A stretch of DNA of 33,991 bases, from contig CANQRJ010000001.1 in NCBI GenBank assembly GCA_947626215.1, forward strand, positions 1 through 33,991, given 5' to 3'. The DNA is from an uncultured Bacilli bacterium (GTDB lineage Bacteria; Bacillota_I; Bacilli_A; RF39; UBA660). The translations under genes were made by a program, and so were the position numbers. Below the pieces are notes generated by a model. The model was not told the DNA's origin, ran no database searches, and saw nothing but the letters and a program-made list of their open reading frames with translations. Every line of letters begins with the position of its first letter. Positions within the stretch are counted from its first letter, which is position 1. Positions 17,301 to 26,200 of the stretch are shown one piece after another.

Positions 17301-18931
17301 CTAAAAAAGAGCAGATTCATGTGGATCCTTTATGGCTTTCTAGTATTCCTGAATTTATTACGATTGGGACTTTGGAGAAAAAATATAGTTATAAAAGTAT
17401 TCCTTTTGTTTTGAATGAAGTAATTGGTGAATATGATTCTCCTTCTACACAAAGTCAACATTTACTTACTCTTCCTATTTCAAAAGATGGTAATGTTTTA
17501 CTTTATGGTGCAAGTGGAAGTGGAAAAGAAAACTTTCTTACAACTTTTATACTTTCAACTATTTTACATCATACTCCAGAAGAAGTTCAGTTTTATTTAT
17601 TAGATTTTGGAGCAGAAACCCTTACAATGTTTCAGGATGCTCCTCATGTTGGAGATGTCGTTTTTTCTTCTGATAATGAAAAAGTAACCAATTTATTTAA
17701 AATGATTAATGAAATGGTACAAACTCGTAAATCAAAATTTATGAATTTTGGTGGTACTTTTGAATCTTATAATGCTAAAAATGATAAAAAAGAAGCTAAT
17801 GTAATTATCGTTTTAAATAATTATGAGAATTTTAAAGAATTATATGAAAATTTTGAAGAAGATTTGATTTCTCTTACTAGAGAAGCTACAAAATATGGTA
17901 TTTATTTTATTTTAAGTGTTTTGAGTTCTAATAGTATTCGTATTAAATTGTTTCAAAACTTTAAATCGATTTATTCTTTACAATTAAACAATGAAGATGA
18001 ATATACAAATATTTTAGGAAATGTACATAAAACTTTTCCTTCTAAGAAATTTGGTAGGGGCATTACTCGCATACAAGGAGAAATTTATGAATTTCAAACG
18101 GCTTATGTATGTGAAAAAGAACATATTGTAGACACTGTCCGAGATTTTTGTTTAAAACTTAAAAAATATTATTCTAGTTACGCTAAAAAAATACCAGTGT
18201 TGCCTCAAAAAGTTACTTATTCTGCTCTTTCACCAATACAATATTCTTTGGAAGATTTTGTAGTGGGTGTAGAAAAAGATTCTTTAGAATTATCTAGATG
18301 TAATTTTAAATCTAAAACAGTTTCTTTTGTTACGGCTTTAGAATTAGATAATTTAGAAAATTTTACTTACGGATTAATTGATTTCTTTCAACCTTTATCT
18401 AATCATTTACTATATGTCTTAGATATGGGTTCTTCTCTTGATCCTAGAAAAGTTCATTCTAAATATTACTATTCTAAAAAAGTTTCTGATGTATATCAAA
18501 GTGTCTGCGATTATATTGATAAACTAGCTCTTGATTTTGCAAATAATCAAAAAGATGAACAACGATTAGAAAAGTATACCCATTTAACTCTTATTATTTA
18601 TGGTATTGAAGACTTTTTCAAACTTATAAAAGAAAATATGGAAAAATTTGAAAAGTTGTTACAAAATGGTCATGATCTAGAAAAATTAAATATTATTTTA
18701 GTCGATGCAAGTTACTCCATTAAGAAATATGAAATGGATTCATGGTATCGTAATTTTGTGATGAGCAATCATGGTATTTGGGTAGGAAGTGGTATTACGG
18801 AGCAATTTGTTTTAAAACTTGCTAAAACTCCAAAATATTGTTATGAAGAAATTTCAAATCAATATGGTTATGTTGTCAAAAATGGAGTGCCTGTTCTTGT
18901 AAAATTATTAGAAGGTGATAAGAGTGAATAA
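14375..18931 (+). CDS. essC: Type VIIb secretion FtsK/SpoIIIE ATPase EssC
   Basis: EssC is the membrane ATPase that recognises and drives export of WXG100/LXG substrates. Counting from ATG 14375 the 1518-residue protein has an N-terminal FHA-like beta region (about 1-175, ending in the GDHLFVHGLNLYVLG segment), two membrane segments (about 248-268 and 279-299), a linker, then ATPase D1 with intact Walker A GMTGSGKS (697-704) and Walker B IISDEF (D819, E820), D2 with GASGSGKE (1045-1052, where the usual Ser/Thr after Lys is Glu), and a degenerate D3 (about 1210-1518) with no P-loop. Length fits S. aureus EssC (about 1480). A TTG at 14372 is in frame, but the ATG has the better-placed AGGGAAG. 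It overlaps yukD by 8 nt. The partner membrane genes essA, essB and esaA are not in the island. Confidence 0.94.
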   Translation: MKLLIFLESTRTYQIFSLPTVIDGNYWVHILDENGQIKNILNVYALDGRWVYQENGQIIPLEVYRFYSISFKEKMLSIYTLPLYNSNLEIFFFKQMNQFCLGKKDSDILYEDYNGVLTFTKKNEKWIMQCDKPENAIYVNQKLTSGKLLETGDHLFVHGLNLYVLGSFFAIDNPNQKRKIISSTIQLVQVPMLKESLDDDLDVLSIYDKKDYFYRSPRFRNVINEVSVVIDAPPNSSIREEMPFLLQMGSMLTMGMSSMVTLFVSVSGIVSGEKTIQNTWPSLVIGVSMMVGMLCIPLFTKRYQKKQSLKNEKIRQEKYLEYLALKKKEIYQVIEDQQQAFNANSVSLEQCEDIILHHRRNLWERKIEHDDFLSAHIGIGEIPAKIKIQFPEEHFSLDNDNLKAEVQKMAKEPRTLKNVPINVSFVQKNICAILGNFELIPSFLNTILLQFIAFQSYEDVKFVIFTTKDSKEKWESFKKIPYLWNNEKTFRYYGETKEDIFSICTLLNEEFQNRAMNEDTKSTDKDYKNFLPYYVIITDNFEEIRDFDFIKNVLKSKVNYGFSFLIINERLMGLPNECNSFINVDANQSGMIENELSSDRQQVFQAEFLNKSLDPLFQEICNIPIEFTKSKGNMPESISFLELYNVGKVEQLNALNRWKTNHSYETLKAPVGVDQNGGLFFLDLHEKAHGPHGLIAGMTGSGKSEFIITYILSMALNYHPYDVSFVLIDYKGGGLAGAFENKDLGIKLPHLAGTITNLDTVEIGRSLASIESELKRRQKLFNEAREQTNESTINIYKYQKLYHQGIVKTPVPHLFIISDEFAELKSQQPEFMAQLISTARIGRSLGVHLILATQKPSGVVDAQIWSNSKFRVCLKVQDRSDSMDMIKVPDAAALSTVGRFYLQVGYNEFFAMGQSAWAGAPYYEMDERKTKIDSSIHFVDNVGKVIKSVEQENQKMKSSFKGEELPAILKYISDLAKKEQIHVDPLWLSSIPEFITIGTLEKKYSYKSIPFVLNEVIGEYDSPSTQSQHLLTLPISKDGNVLLYGASGSGKENFLTTFILSTILHHTPEEVQFYLLDFGAETLTMFQDAPHVGDVVFSSDNEKVTNLFKMINEMVQTRKSKFMNFGGTFESYNAKNDKKEANVIIVLNNYENFKELYENFEEDLISLTREATKYGIYFILSVLSSNSIRIKLFQNFKSIYSLQLNNEDEYTNILGNVHKTFPSKKFGRGITRIQGEIYEFQTAYVCEKEHIVDTVRDFCLKLKKYYSSYAKKIPVLPQKVTYSALSPIQYSLEDFVVGVEKDSLELSRCNFKSKTVSFVTALELDNLENFTYGLIDFFQPLSNHLLYVLDMGSSLDPRKVHSKYYYSKKVSDVYQSVCDYIDKLALDFANNQKDEQRLEKYTHLTLIIYGIEDFFKLIKENMEKFEKLLQNGHDLEKLNIILVDASYSIKKYEMDSWYRNFVMSNHGIWVGSGITEQFVLKLAKTPKYCYEEISNQYGYVVKNGVPVLVKLLEGDKSE

Positions 18932-19175
18932 GGTTTTAGTTTCTATTTATGTGATTAAATTAGATCAGGAGTATGAAATATTTTTGCCACCTAATAAAAA
19001 AATTGTTGATGTTATTTGTATGATTGCAAAATCAGTTCATGAAATAAGTAATGAAGTGTTTCCTTTAAATTATCAAAATTTGTTATATGATTGTGAACAA
19101 AATATTTTTTATGATCCTCAAAAATCGGTGAAAGAGGCCGGCTTAAAAAATGGAAAACGATTGATTTTCTTTTAG
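18924..19175 (+). CDS. yukD: YukD/EsaB ubiquitin-like type VII secretion accessory protein
   Basis: An 83-residue protein with the YukD pattern: an N-terminal beta hairpin (VLVSIYVIKLDQEYEIFLP), a central helix, the NYQNLLYD strand region and a C-terminal GLKNGKRLIFF strand, a ubiquitin-like fold. YukD (EsaB in S. aureus) is needed for type VIIb export in several Firmicutes. The chosen GTG at 18924 lies 5 nt after AGAAGGTGAT; the frame also has a GTG at 18915 inside that Shine-Dalgarno, which is unlikely. The gene overlaps the end of essC, consistent with translation coupling to the ATPase. Confidence 0.85.
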   Translation: MNKVLVSIYVIKLDQEYEIFLPPNKKIVDVICMIAKSVHEISNEVFPLNYQNLLYDCEQNIFYDPQKSVKEAGLKNGKRLIFF

Positions 19176-19208
19176 TTTCATGTTATCTTTATAAGGGAGA
19201 ATCGAAAT

Positions 19209-19511
19209 ATGGACATTAAAATAGATGAAGTAGAAATGAAAAATTTAAGTAGTAATATTCATAGACAGGCCGAAAGTATTCGAAAACTTTGTCAGTCTTT
19301 AAATTCTGTTACTACTTCTCTTACACCTTATTGGAAAGGCGAGACTTTTGTTCAATTTTCTTCTAAAGTAATTGGTGATAGTGATTCTTATCAAGCGAAT
19401 CTTACGAAATTTTCTAAAGAGTTGGACGATATTGCGACGTATATGGAACAATCTATTGCTCTTTATGAAAAAATGGATTCTACGTATCATTCTAAAAAGA
19501 TAGATTTGTAG
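19209..19511 (+). CDS. WXG100 family protein (EsxA-like)
   Basis: A 100-residue two-helix protein with the WXG turn as WKG (42-44) and a C-terminal YxxxD export motif YEKMD (86-90), both placed as in EsxA/YukE proteins. No signal peptide or membrane segment is present. It is preceded by AAGGGAG and lies 33 nt after yukD and 8 nt before the next WXG-type gene. In LXG loci, two or three small helical proteins directly upstream of the toxin act as targeting or chaperone factors, so it may be either a general secreted Esx protein or a dedicated partner of the large effector. Confidence 0.85.
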   Translation: MDIKIDEVEMKNLSSNIHRQAESIRKLCQSLNSVTTSLTPYWKGETFVQFSSKVIGDSDSYQANLTKFSKELDDIATYMEQSIALYEKMDSTYHSKKIDL

Positions 19512-19519
19512 GTGAGATT

Positions 19520-19816
19520 ATGGATTTTTTTGATTATAATTATGTAGAAAATGCTTTATTGGAGTATCAATCTTTAAAAAATCAATTAGAACAAATTTTA
19601 GATATTTTAGAAAATCTTGAGAAACAGTTAAGTGAAGAACTTTATTGGTCTGGTGTTGGTTGTGATTTTGTAAAACAAAAATATTCTTCTTTACTTCATA
19701 ATGCATCCGATTTAAGAAGTGCAATGACTAATTTATGTGCATATGTTTCAGGTGTGATTGAAAATCATCGATTAAGTGAAGAAAAGATTGCTAGTTTGTT
19801 TGGAGGTTTTTCATGA
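19520..19816 (+). CDS. Second small WXG100-like protein
   Basis: A 98-residue helical protein with WSG at 43-45, placed mid-protein as in WXG100 proteins, and a heptad-like first helix (LLEYQSLKNQLEQILDIL). Unlike the gene before it, it ends in a short Gly/Phe tail (SLFGGFS) and has no clear YxxxD motif at the end. It fits the small partner proteins that sit upstream of LXG-type toxins. Shine-Dalgarno TAGGTGAG precedes the ATG. Its stop overlaps the next start as ATGA, so the two are coupled. Assignment is from motif and context only. Confidence 0.75.
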   Translation: MDFFDYNYVENALLEYQSLKNQLEQILDILENLEKQLSEELYWSGVGCDFVKQKYSSLLHNASDLRSAMTNLCAYVSGVIENHRLSEEKIASLFGGFS

Positions 19817-20205
19817 ATGATGTGGATGCAGATCGTCTAATAGAAAGTCTTACTTTGATGAAAGAGTCTCTTACAACTTCTATGGAAGAAAGTATTTTAA
19901 AAGAGATTCAAGATTCTCAGTCTTTTCAGGTTCAAGCGGCTAGTGTTTTAATTTCTGCAAATCAAAATTTGATATCTAAATATGAAGATTTAAGACAATT
20001 AATTCAAAAATATATTGGTGTTGGAAATGATATAAAAAGTTACCAAAATTTGGATAAAGAAGTTGCCAGACTAGAAAGAGCCATTGATAGGGAATTAAGT
20101 GAAGATGAACCAAGTTATAGTTATATTCGTTCTTTAAGAAATAAAGTTCGTTCTTGTGAAAAACAAATGAGAGAATTAAAGTTAAAAATAGAATCTAGTA
20201 TTTAA
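19813..20205 (+). CDS. Coiled-coil protein upstream of the large effector
   Basis: A 130-residue, almost fully helical protein without membrane segments. Residues 1-65 form an amphipathic helical region and 75-130 a charged coiled coil (YQNLDKEVARLERAIDREL and RSCEKQMRELKLKIESS in outline). I do not recognise the family by name. It overlaps the preceding WXG-like gene by 4 nt (ATGA), has GGAGG as Shine-Dalgarno and precedes the effector by 16 nt. Position and shape suggest a chaperone or targeting factor for the effector, as with the small helical proteins of LXG toxin loci. A structural role in export is also possible. Confidence 0.6.
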   Translation: MNDVDADRLIESLTLMKESLTTSMEESILKEIQDSQSFQVQAASVLISANQNLISKYEDLRQLIQKYIGVGNDIKSYQNLDKEVARLERAIDRELSEDEPSYSYIRSLRNKVRSCEKQMRELKLKIESSI

Positions 20206-20221
20206 ACAATAGGAGGTATTT

Positions 20222-23200
20222 ATGAAAATTATTCATTATAATTATTTAAATAATTCTTATAAAAATTTTGTAAATGCCTCTAGAAGTTTTGAAACAGATA
20301 AGTATTCTAAGTTTTCCAATAGTTATGTTACTACGTGTTCTAATGTCTATGTTTCTAGGATGAAGTCTGTTTTATCTAATAAGTATAAAGAAATGCTTGA
20401 AGCTTATCAAAAAATTGATGAGTGGTGGCTTCATTATCTTAATGATGTTCGTGCGGTTGAAAATGCAATTTCTCAAAGTTTCTATGGCTTTGAAGAATCT
20501 TCTCTTGCTTCTTTTGTTGGTGGTAAACTTTTGAATCCTACTGTTACAAAAACATCATTATCTGGCAAATTAACGCTTGCTACAGTGAATTCTGAACTCT
20601 ATTCTAACGCTTTTATGAGTATGGGTTCTGCTAGTCCTTTTTTAGCACAGTCCATGTTTGAACAGAAAGTTTTGTTTTCTAAACAAGAAAAAGAAATGAT
20701 TTTAAATAAATTTTTTAATGGATCTAATTTAACGGCAAGTGAAGTCAATAAAATTCAAAGTACTCTTACTCATATGTATGATGAAGACATGCAAAAAGCA
20801 AATCAAAAGTGTGAAGCATCTCAAACAAAATATAATGATATGGCTAAGGTATTTTCTAAATTAACGGGTTCATCTTTTGACATAGATAAAATGAAATCTT
20901 TAAAAAGTGAAGCTCAACAAGAGGCTCTTCGTATGGCAAAAGAGTATAAAAGTAAATCTTTTAGGTGGAATGATTTTGATTTTGATGAAAAAGGAATTCA
21001 TTTAACTAGAGATCAATTTGAAAAAATGTCTGTGACAGAGTTAAGTGAAGTTCTTTTGAAAAATGATATGACTATCGGAACTCAATATAAACGTTTCAAT
21101 TCGATTTTAAGTGGTACACAGTATGGCAGTTTAGAAAATTTTTTGAAAAAAATGTCTACTCTTCAAGATAATTATTCTAAAGATTTAGAGGCAAAAAATA
21201 AAATTGAGGCTCAAGTGAAAGGATTGTCCTATGCTTTAATGAGCCAGACAGAAGATTATAAGAATTTTAAACCTAAAAGTGTTTCTAAAGATGGTATAAC
21301 AGATGTCACGACTGTTATTCAAAATGATCAAAATATTGCTACTCAACAAACGATTGTAGATTATTCTAAGTATGTGAAAACTTATGGGGAAGTGGATCCT
21401 CTTAGTTTTACCTCTCTAGCAATGCAAATGTATGGAGACAGTATTGAAGTACAAGGGGTAACCAATCCTGAATTATTAAAAGAACTTGCTAAAGTTCAAG
21501 GAATTCAAAGTTTAAGTGATATGGGTAAATATTATCAATTTGCTTATCAAAATTTTGGCTCAGAAAAAGCAAATAAATATCTTACAGACTATGAAAGTGA
21601 AATTCATCAATACTGTGGAGAAGTCAATGCAAATGAGTTTTTAAATCATTTATCTAGTTTAAATGAAGTAAATAGAGTTGAGGCCGTGACCAATCATTTA
21701 AAGGTTACTGGAAAAGGTTTATCTGAAGGTATGATGGGATTTTTTTCAAATTTGGGATATCTTTTAGAAAGTCCTTTAGAGGAAAATCGTACTGTGAGTG
21801 CAAAAGAATATGAAAATATGTATATCGTTCAGGCATTGTCTAGTAAAGAATCAAAAATGAAAAATGGTCTTCTTACGAAAAATTTAAAGGGAGATGTTTT
21901 TAGCACATCTGATATTATTGATTATACAAAAGATTATGGAGCTTTAACGGAACATAATTACCAAATTAGTGAGTCGATTGGAAATATGTTACCTAGCATT
22001 GCCGTTTCGGCTATTAATCCTTTTGTAGGATCTCTTGCTTTGGGAGCGAGCGCGGCAGGAGGTTCTTATCACAGTGCAATGACGGAAGGGTATTCTGTTC
22101 AAAAGTCTATGTTATATGGGGTTGCATCCGGTGCAAGTGAAGTCTTAATGGAGAAGGCATTAGGAGGTTTACCATTATTAAGTGATACGAAAGTAGTTAG
22201 TTTAAAAACTATGGCTCAAGCTATGGGTAAAGAATTTAATGAAGAATTTATTCAAACTTATGTCGATGCAGGTGCAAGTTCTCTTATTTTACAAAAAGAT
22301 TTTGATTTAGCAAGTACTTCAAAAGAAGCTTTACAATCTGGGATTTATGGGGGTATTACAGGTGGAATCATGAATCTTCCTAGCTTAGCTATTAATAGTA
22401 GTAGTATTAAAATGATTGATAATCAGATAAAAGCTGGTAAAGTTTCTCAAGAAGAAATTGTTCAAAGTTTTCATGAATTAATTCCAGAAACACAACAAAT
22501 GAATTATGATGAAATTTTGCAAGAATATACAACTACGGCAAAAGATGTTACTTTAAGTCTTGTACAAGCTAACGGTAAAACAGTAGCCTCTTCTGGAGTA
22601 AGTACTTTATTAGGAAATATGCTTAAAAATTCTCAAAATGCTTTGCATGTAAAAATGAATCAAATAAGGGATAAAAATATTGTTTCACTTAATTTAAATC
22701 CTATTCAAAATTTAGAACCTGCTTTTGTTGGAGTTCAAAATATTACTGACGTGGAGCAAGTTATTGTAAATAATTCTGATGTGAATAAATTATTAGGGAA
22801 GACTGCTTTGTCTTCTTTACCAAAGGCAGTTGTTGGTATCGCGACTTCATTTGCATCTAGGCCATTTTTCTTTCGATATACGCCAGTTACAACGTCTAAT
22901 AGTTTTTCTCAGAAAATATTAAATGAAGGATTATATCATTTTACAAGTGAAAAAAGTATTTCTAAAATTCAAGAATCTGGATATATAAAAGCCTCTGATT
23001 ATTTTACTTCGTATGGAAATAAAAAAAGTTTTTTCTTTGCAGGTATTCCTGATATAGAAGATGTTGCTATGAATACAAGTAGTTTGGCTGATAAACGAGT
23101 AGCTGTCAAATTGAAAATAGATCCAAGTGAATTACAACAGTTTCGTTATAGAGATTTAGTAGATAAGGCTGTTTCTCATGATGGAAATTATGTATTTAAT

Positions 23201-26200
23201 CCAGATCATTTTTCAATTGCTTACTTAGGGCTTGCTGAAGAAAATGGAAAAGTAGTTTATAAAGAAATATCAAAATCAGAGTATGATCAATATCAGTCTA
23301 ATGTATCTAAGGCAAAAAAAGAGTCTTTAGTGAAGAAAGCGGAGACGTTTATTATAGGGGTTGCTTCGGACTGGACATATACAAAAAATAGATTTCAAAG
23401 AATAGCAAGTGCCTTTAAAAATACAAATATTGATAAAACGGGAGCAATCTATGCTAATAGTACATCAATGCTTTTAGAGAATATTCAACAATTTAATTTA
23501 GAAGATACCTTAGATTTAGAAGAAGAAGGTCTCCCAATTAGAGATTCAGATCATTTTACTAATTTAGAAGATACCCTAGATTTAGAAGAAGAAGGCCTTC
23601 CAATTAGAGATTCAGATCAAATTACAAATTTAGAAGATACCCTAGATTTGGAAGAAGAAGGTCTTCCAATTAGAGATTTAGACCAATTTACAAATTTAGA
23701 AGATACCCTAGATTTGGAAGAAGAAGGTCTTCCAATTAGAGATTCAGATCAATTTACAAATTTAGAAGATACTCTAGATTTAGAAGAAGAAGGCCTTCCA
23801 ATTAGAGATCCAGATCGAATTACAAACTTAGAAGATACTTTAGATATGGAAGAAGAAGGTCTTCCAATTAGAGATTCAGATCAAATTACAAACTTAGAAG
23901 ATACTTTAGATATGGAAGAAGAAGGTCTTCCAATTAGAGATTCAGATCAAATTACAAATTCAGAGTCGTTAATAACTAATAGAGAAAAAGCTATATTTAA
24001 AAATGATGAGTTGTTATCTACTTCGAAGTTTTTAGAATTATCTCTGGAAAATAAAAAAGAATATATTCAACGTGCAAGTATTGGGCAAATTAATGAATTA
24101 ATATCGTCTGATATTTCTTATGATGATGAAACAAGTCAATTATTTTATACAAAAATATTTCATAATCAGGAAGAGATTTTTTATGATAAAATTTTTGGAA
24201 AAGAAAAATATTCTAATATTGAAAAATATGTTTGTAAACATCCAGAATTATATTCTGATTTACATGATGAATCTTTAATAACATTAATCGATCATAATTC
24301 TAAAAATACAGATTTACTAAATGAATTATATAGACGTATTGATGAAGGTTCTCCTATTTTTATGAAAAATTATGAAGTAGAGGAATTTTATGGAAGGAAA
24401 AGAAGAATTATTGGTAGTGTATTTAATGCTATGTCACAAGAATATCAAAAAAAGGTAAGAGATTCTATCATTGAATTATCAAAAAAGATTTCTCCTGATT
24501 TAAAGAAATTAAGTTTAAGTGGTTATGATATGTTTGATCAAGCTCAATTCTTTTATGCTCTTCAAAACAATACAATAGATGAAGTTGGTATTCAATTTTT
24601 AAATAAATTGTGTTCTGAAAATAAATATAAATTTAAAGGAATGAATTATTCCTTGCTTAATTCTTCTTACTTAAATGATTTAGGAGAAGATTTTGTAAAA
24701 TCTATTATTAATAAAGCTACTTTAGCTAATCAAATTGTTTATTTGCATAATTACAATCCTAGTTTATATCAAGCTTTTGTTAAGTTTGTTCAAAATAGCT
24801 ATTCTGATAATTCATTATATACATTTTATCCGAAAGTTACAAACATGCTATCTTTTTTTATTAAAAATGAACATGCTTTAGTAAATTTAGATTCAAAATT
24901 ATTATTAAGTGATTCTTTTACAAATTATGTATTATATCTTGCATCAAATGCTTATTCAAATTCAATAAAGTTATCTGCATTTTCATCTGATTATAATACA
25001 AAATTTTATGAATTATGTGATGATAAATTTTTAAATTTATATCTAAATTCGTTTACAGATGTCAACGATTTGAAAAAGATTTTTTATAATAAATATTTTT
25101 CAAGTGATGTTTTAAATATTAAATCTTTTATTACTAAATATGAAACTAGTCTAGATTCTATTTCAAAATATGATGAAGAAAGTGTTGCTATTATAAAATA
25201 TTTAAAATTTATTGAATCTATAAATGATAAAGAAACATTAAAAAATTTATATGACGAGTGTAATATTCGAATTTCTTCAGAAGAACTTTTATATATTGAT
25301 GATGCTTTAAGGAAAGCTTACGTAAAAACCTATATTGAAAGTTTAGAAAAAACTAATCATACTATAGAGTCTTTAATAAAATCTGGTCAAAATACTTCTA
25401 CAATTAATTTTGAGGGTAAAAATGTTACGGTTGTTGATGTTGGTAATCAGTTTTCTTTTATAGTTCGTAGTAGTGATTCTGGACTTGTTACGAATGGATT
25501 AGAACATGTATCTTCTTATAAAGATGCTTATTTTCAAGCGGATGATCCAACTAATCATATATTGGCGGCTACCTATATAAATGAAAGAAATATTGGAAGT
25601 TGCCCGGTTAATAATGAAGGCGTTTTATATGGCTTTACTAAGTTGAATGACTCTCAAATAGTTATGATGGCACCTAATGATATTAATTCTAATATTAATA
25701 GTGTAGGATATTCTTCTGGGGCAAATCAACGTTTTGTTACGGCTGATGATATGTCTAGTTATACAAGAAGAATTTATAATGAAGTAGATTTAGAAAAAAA
25801 TGGAACTTTACCGGATTATGTTATTATATATAATGATTCTACTGATACACAGATTCAAAGTGCTTATAAAGCGGCTATAGAATGGAATATTCCAGTAATA
25901 CGCATTGATAAAGTTGATGTGGCTACTCATCAGTCCAATTTTATTAATTCTCTTATGGAAAATTTTAAGGAAACAAAGGATGTATCTTATTTAGATCAAG
26001 CTTTGGACTTATATGAATCTAATTGTAGTGGATATAAATTTAATTCTTTTGTAAAAGAAGGAAATGAAGATCGAACAAGTGGAATTAATAATCAAACTAT
26101 TTATGATTTAGGACTATTTAATTCTGTTACTATTGAGGATGATATTTTGGATTATATTCATGAATTAACGACGATGGATTCTAATCAAAAAGAAGTGGAT

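Noticed and set aside
19299..19724. Reverse frames opposite the two small WXG genes
   Set aside because: Antisense to genes with clear motifs, Shine-Dalgarno sites and operon spacing.
23495..23956. CRISPR array
   Set aside because: The 66-bp units are contiguous, in frame and encode near-identical 22-residue repeats; there are no unique spacers and no cas genes.
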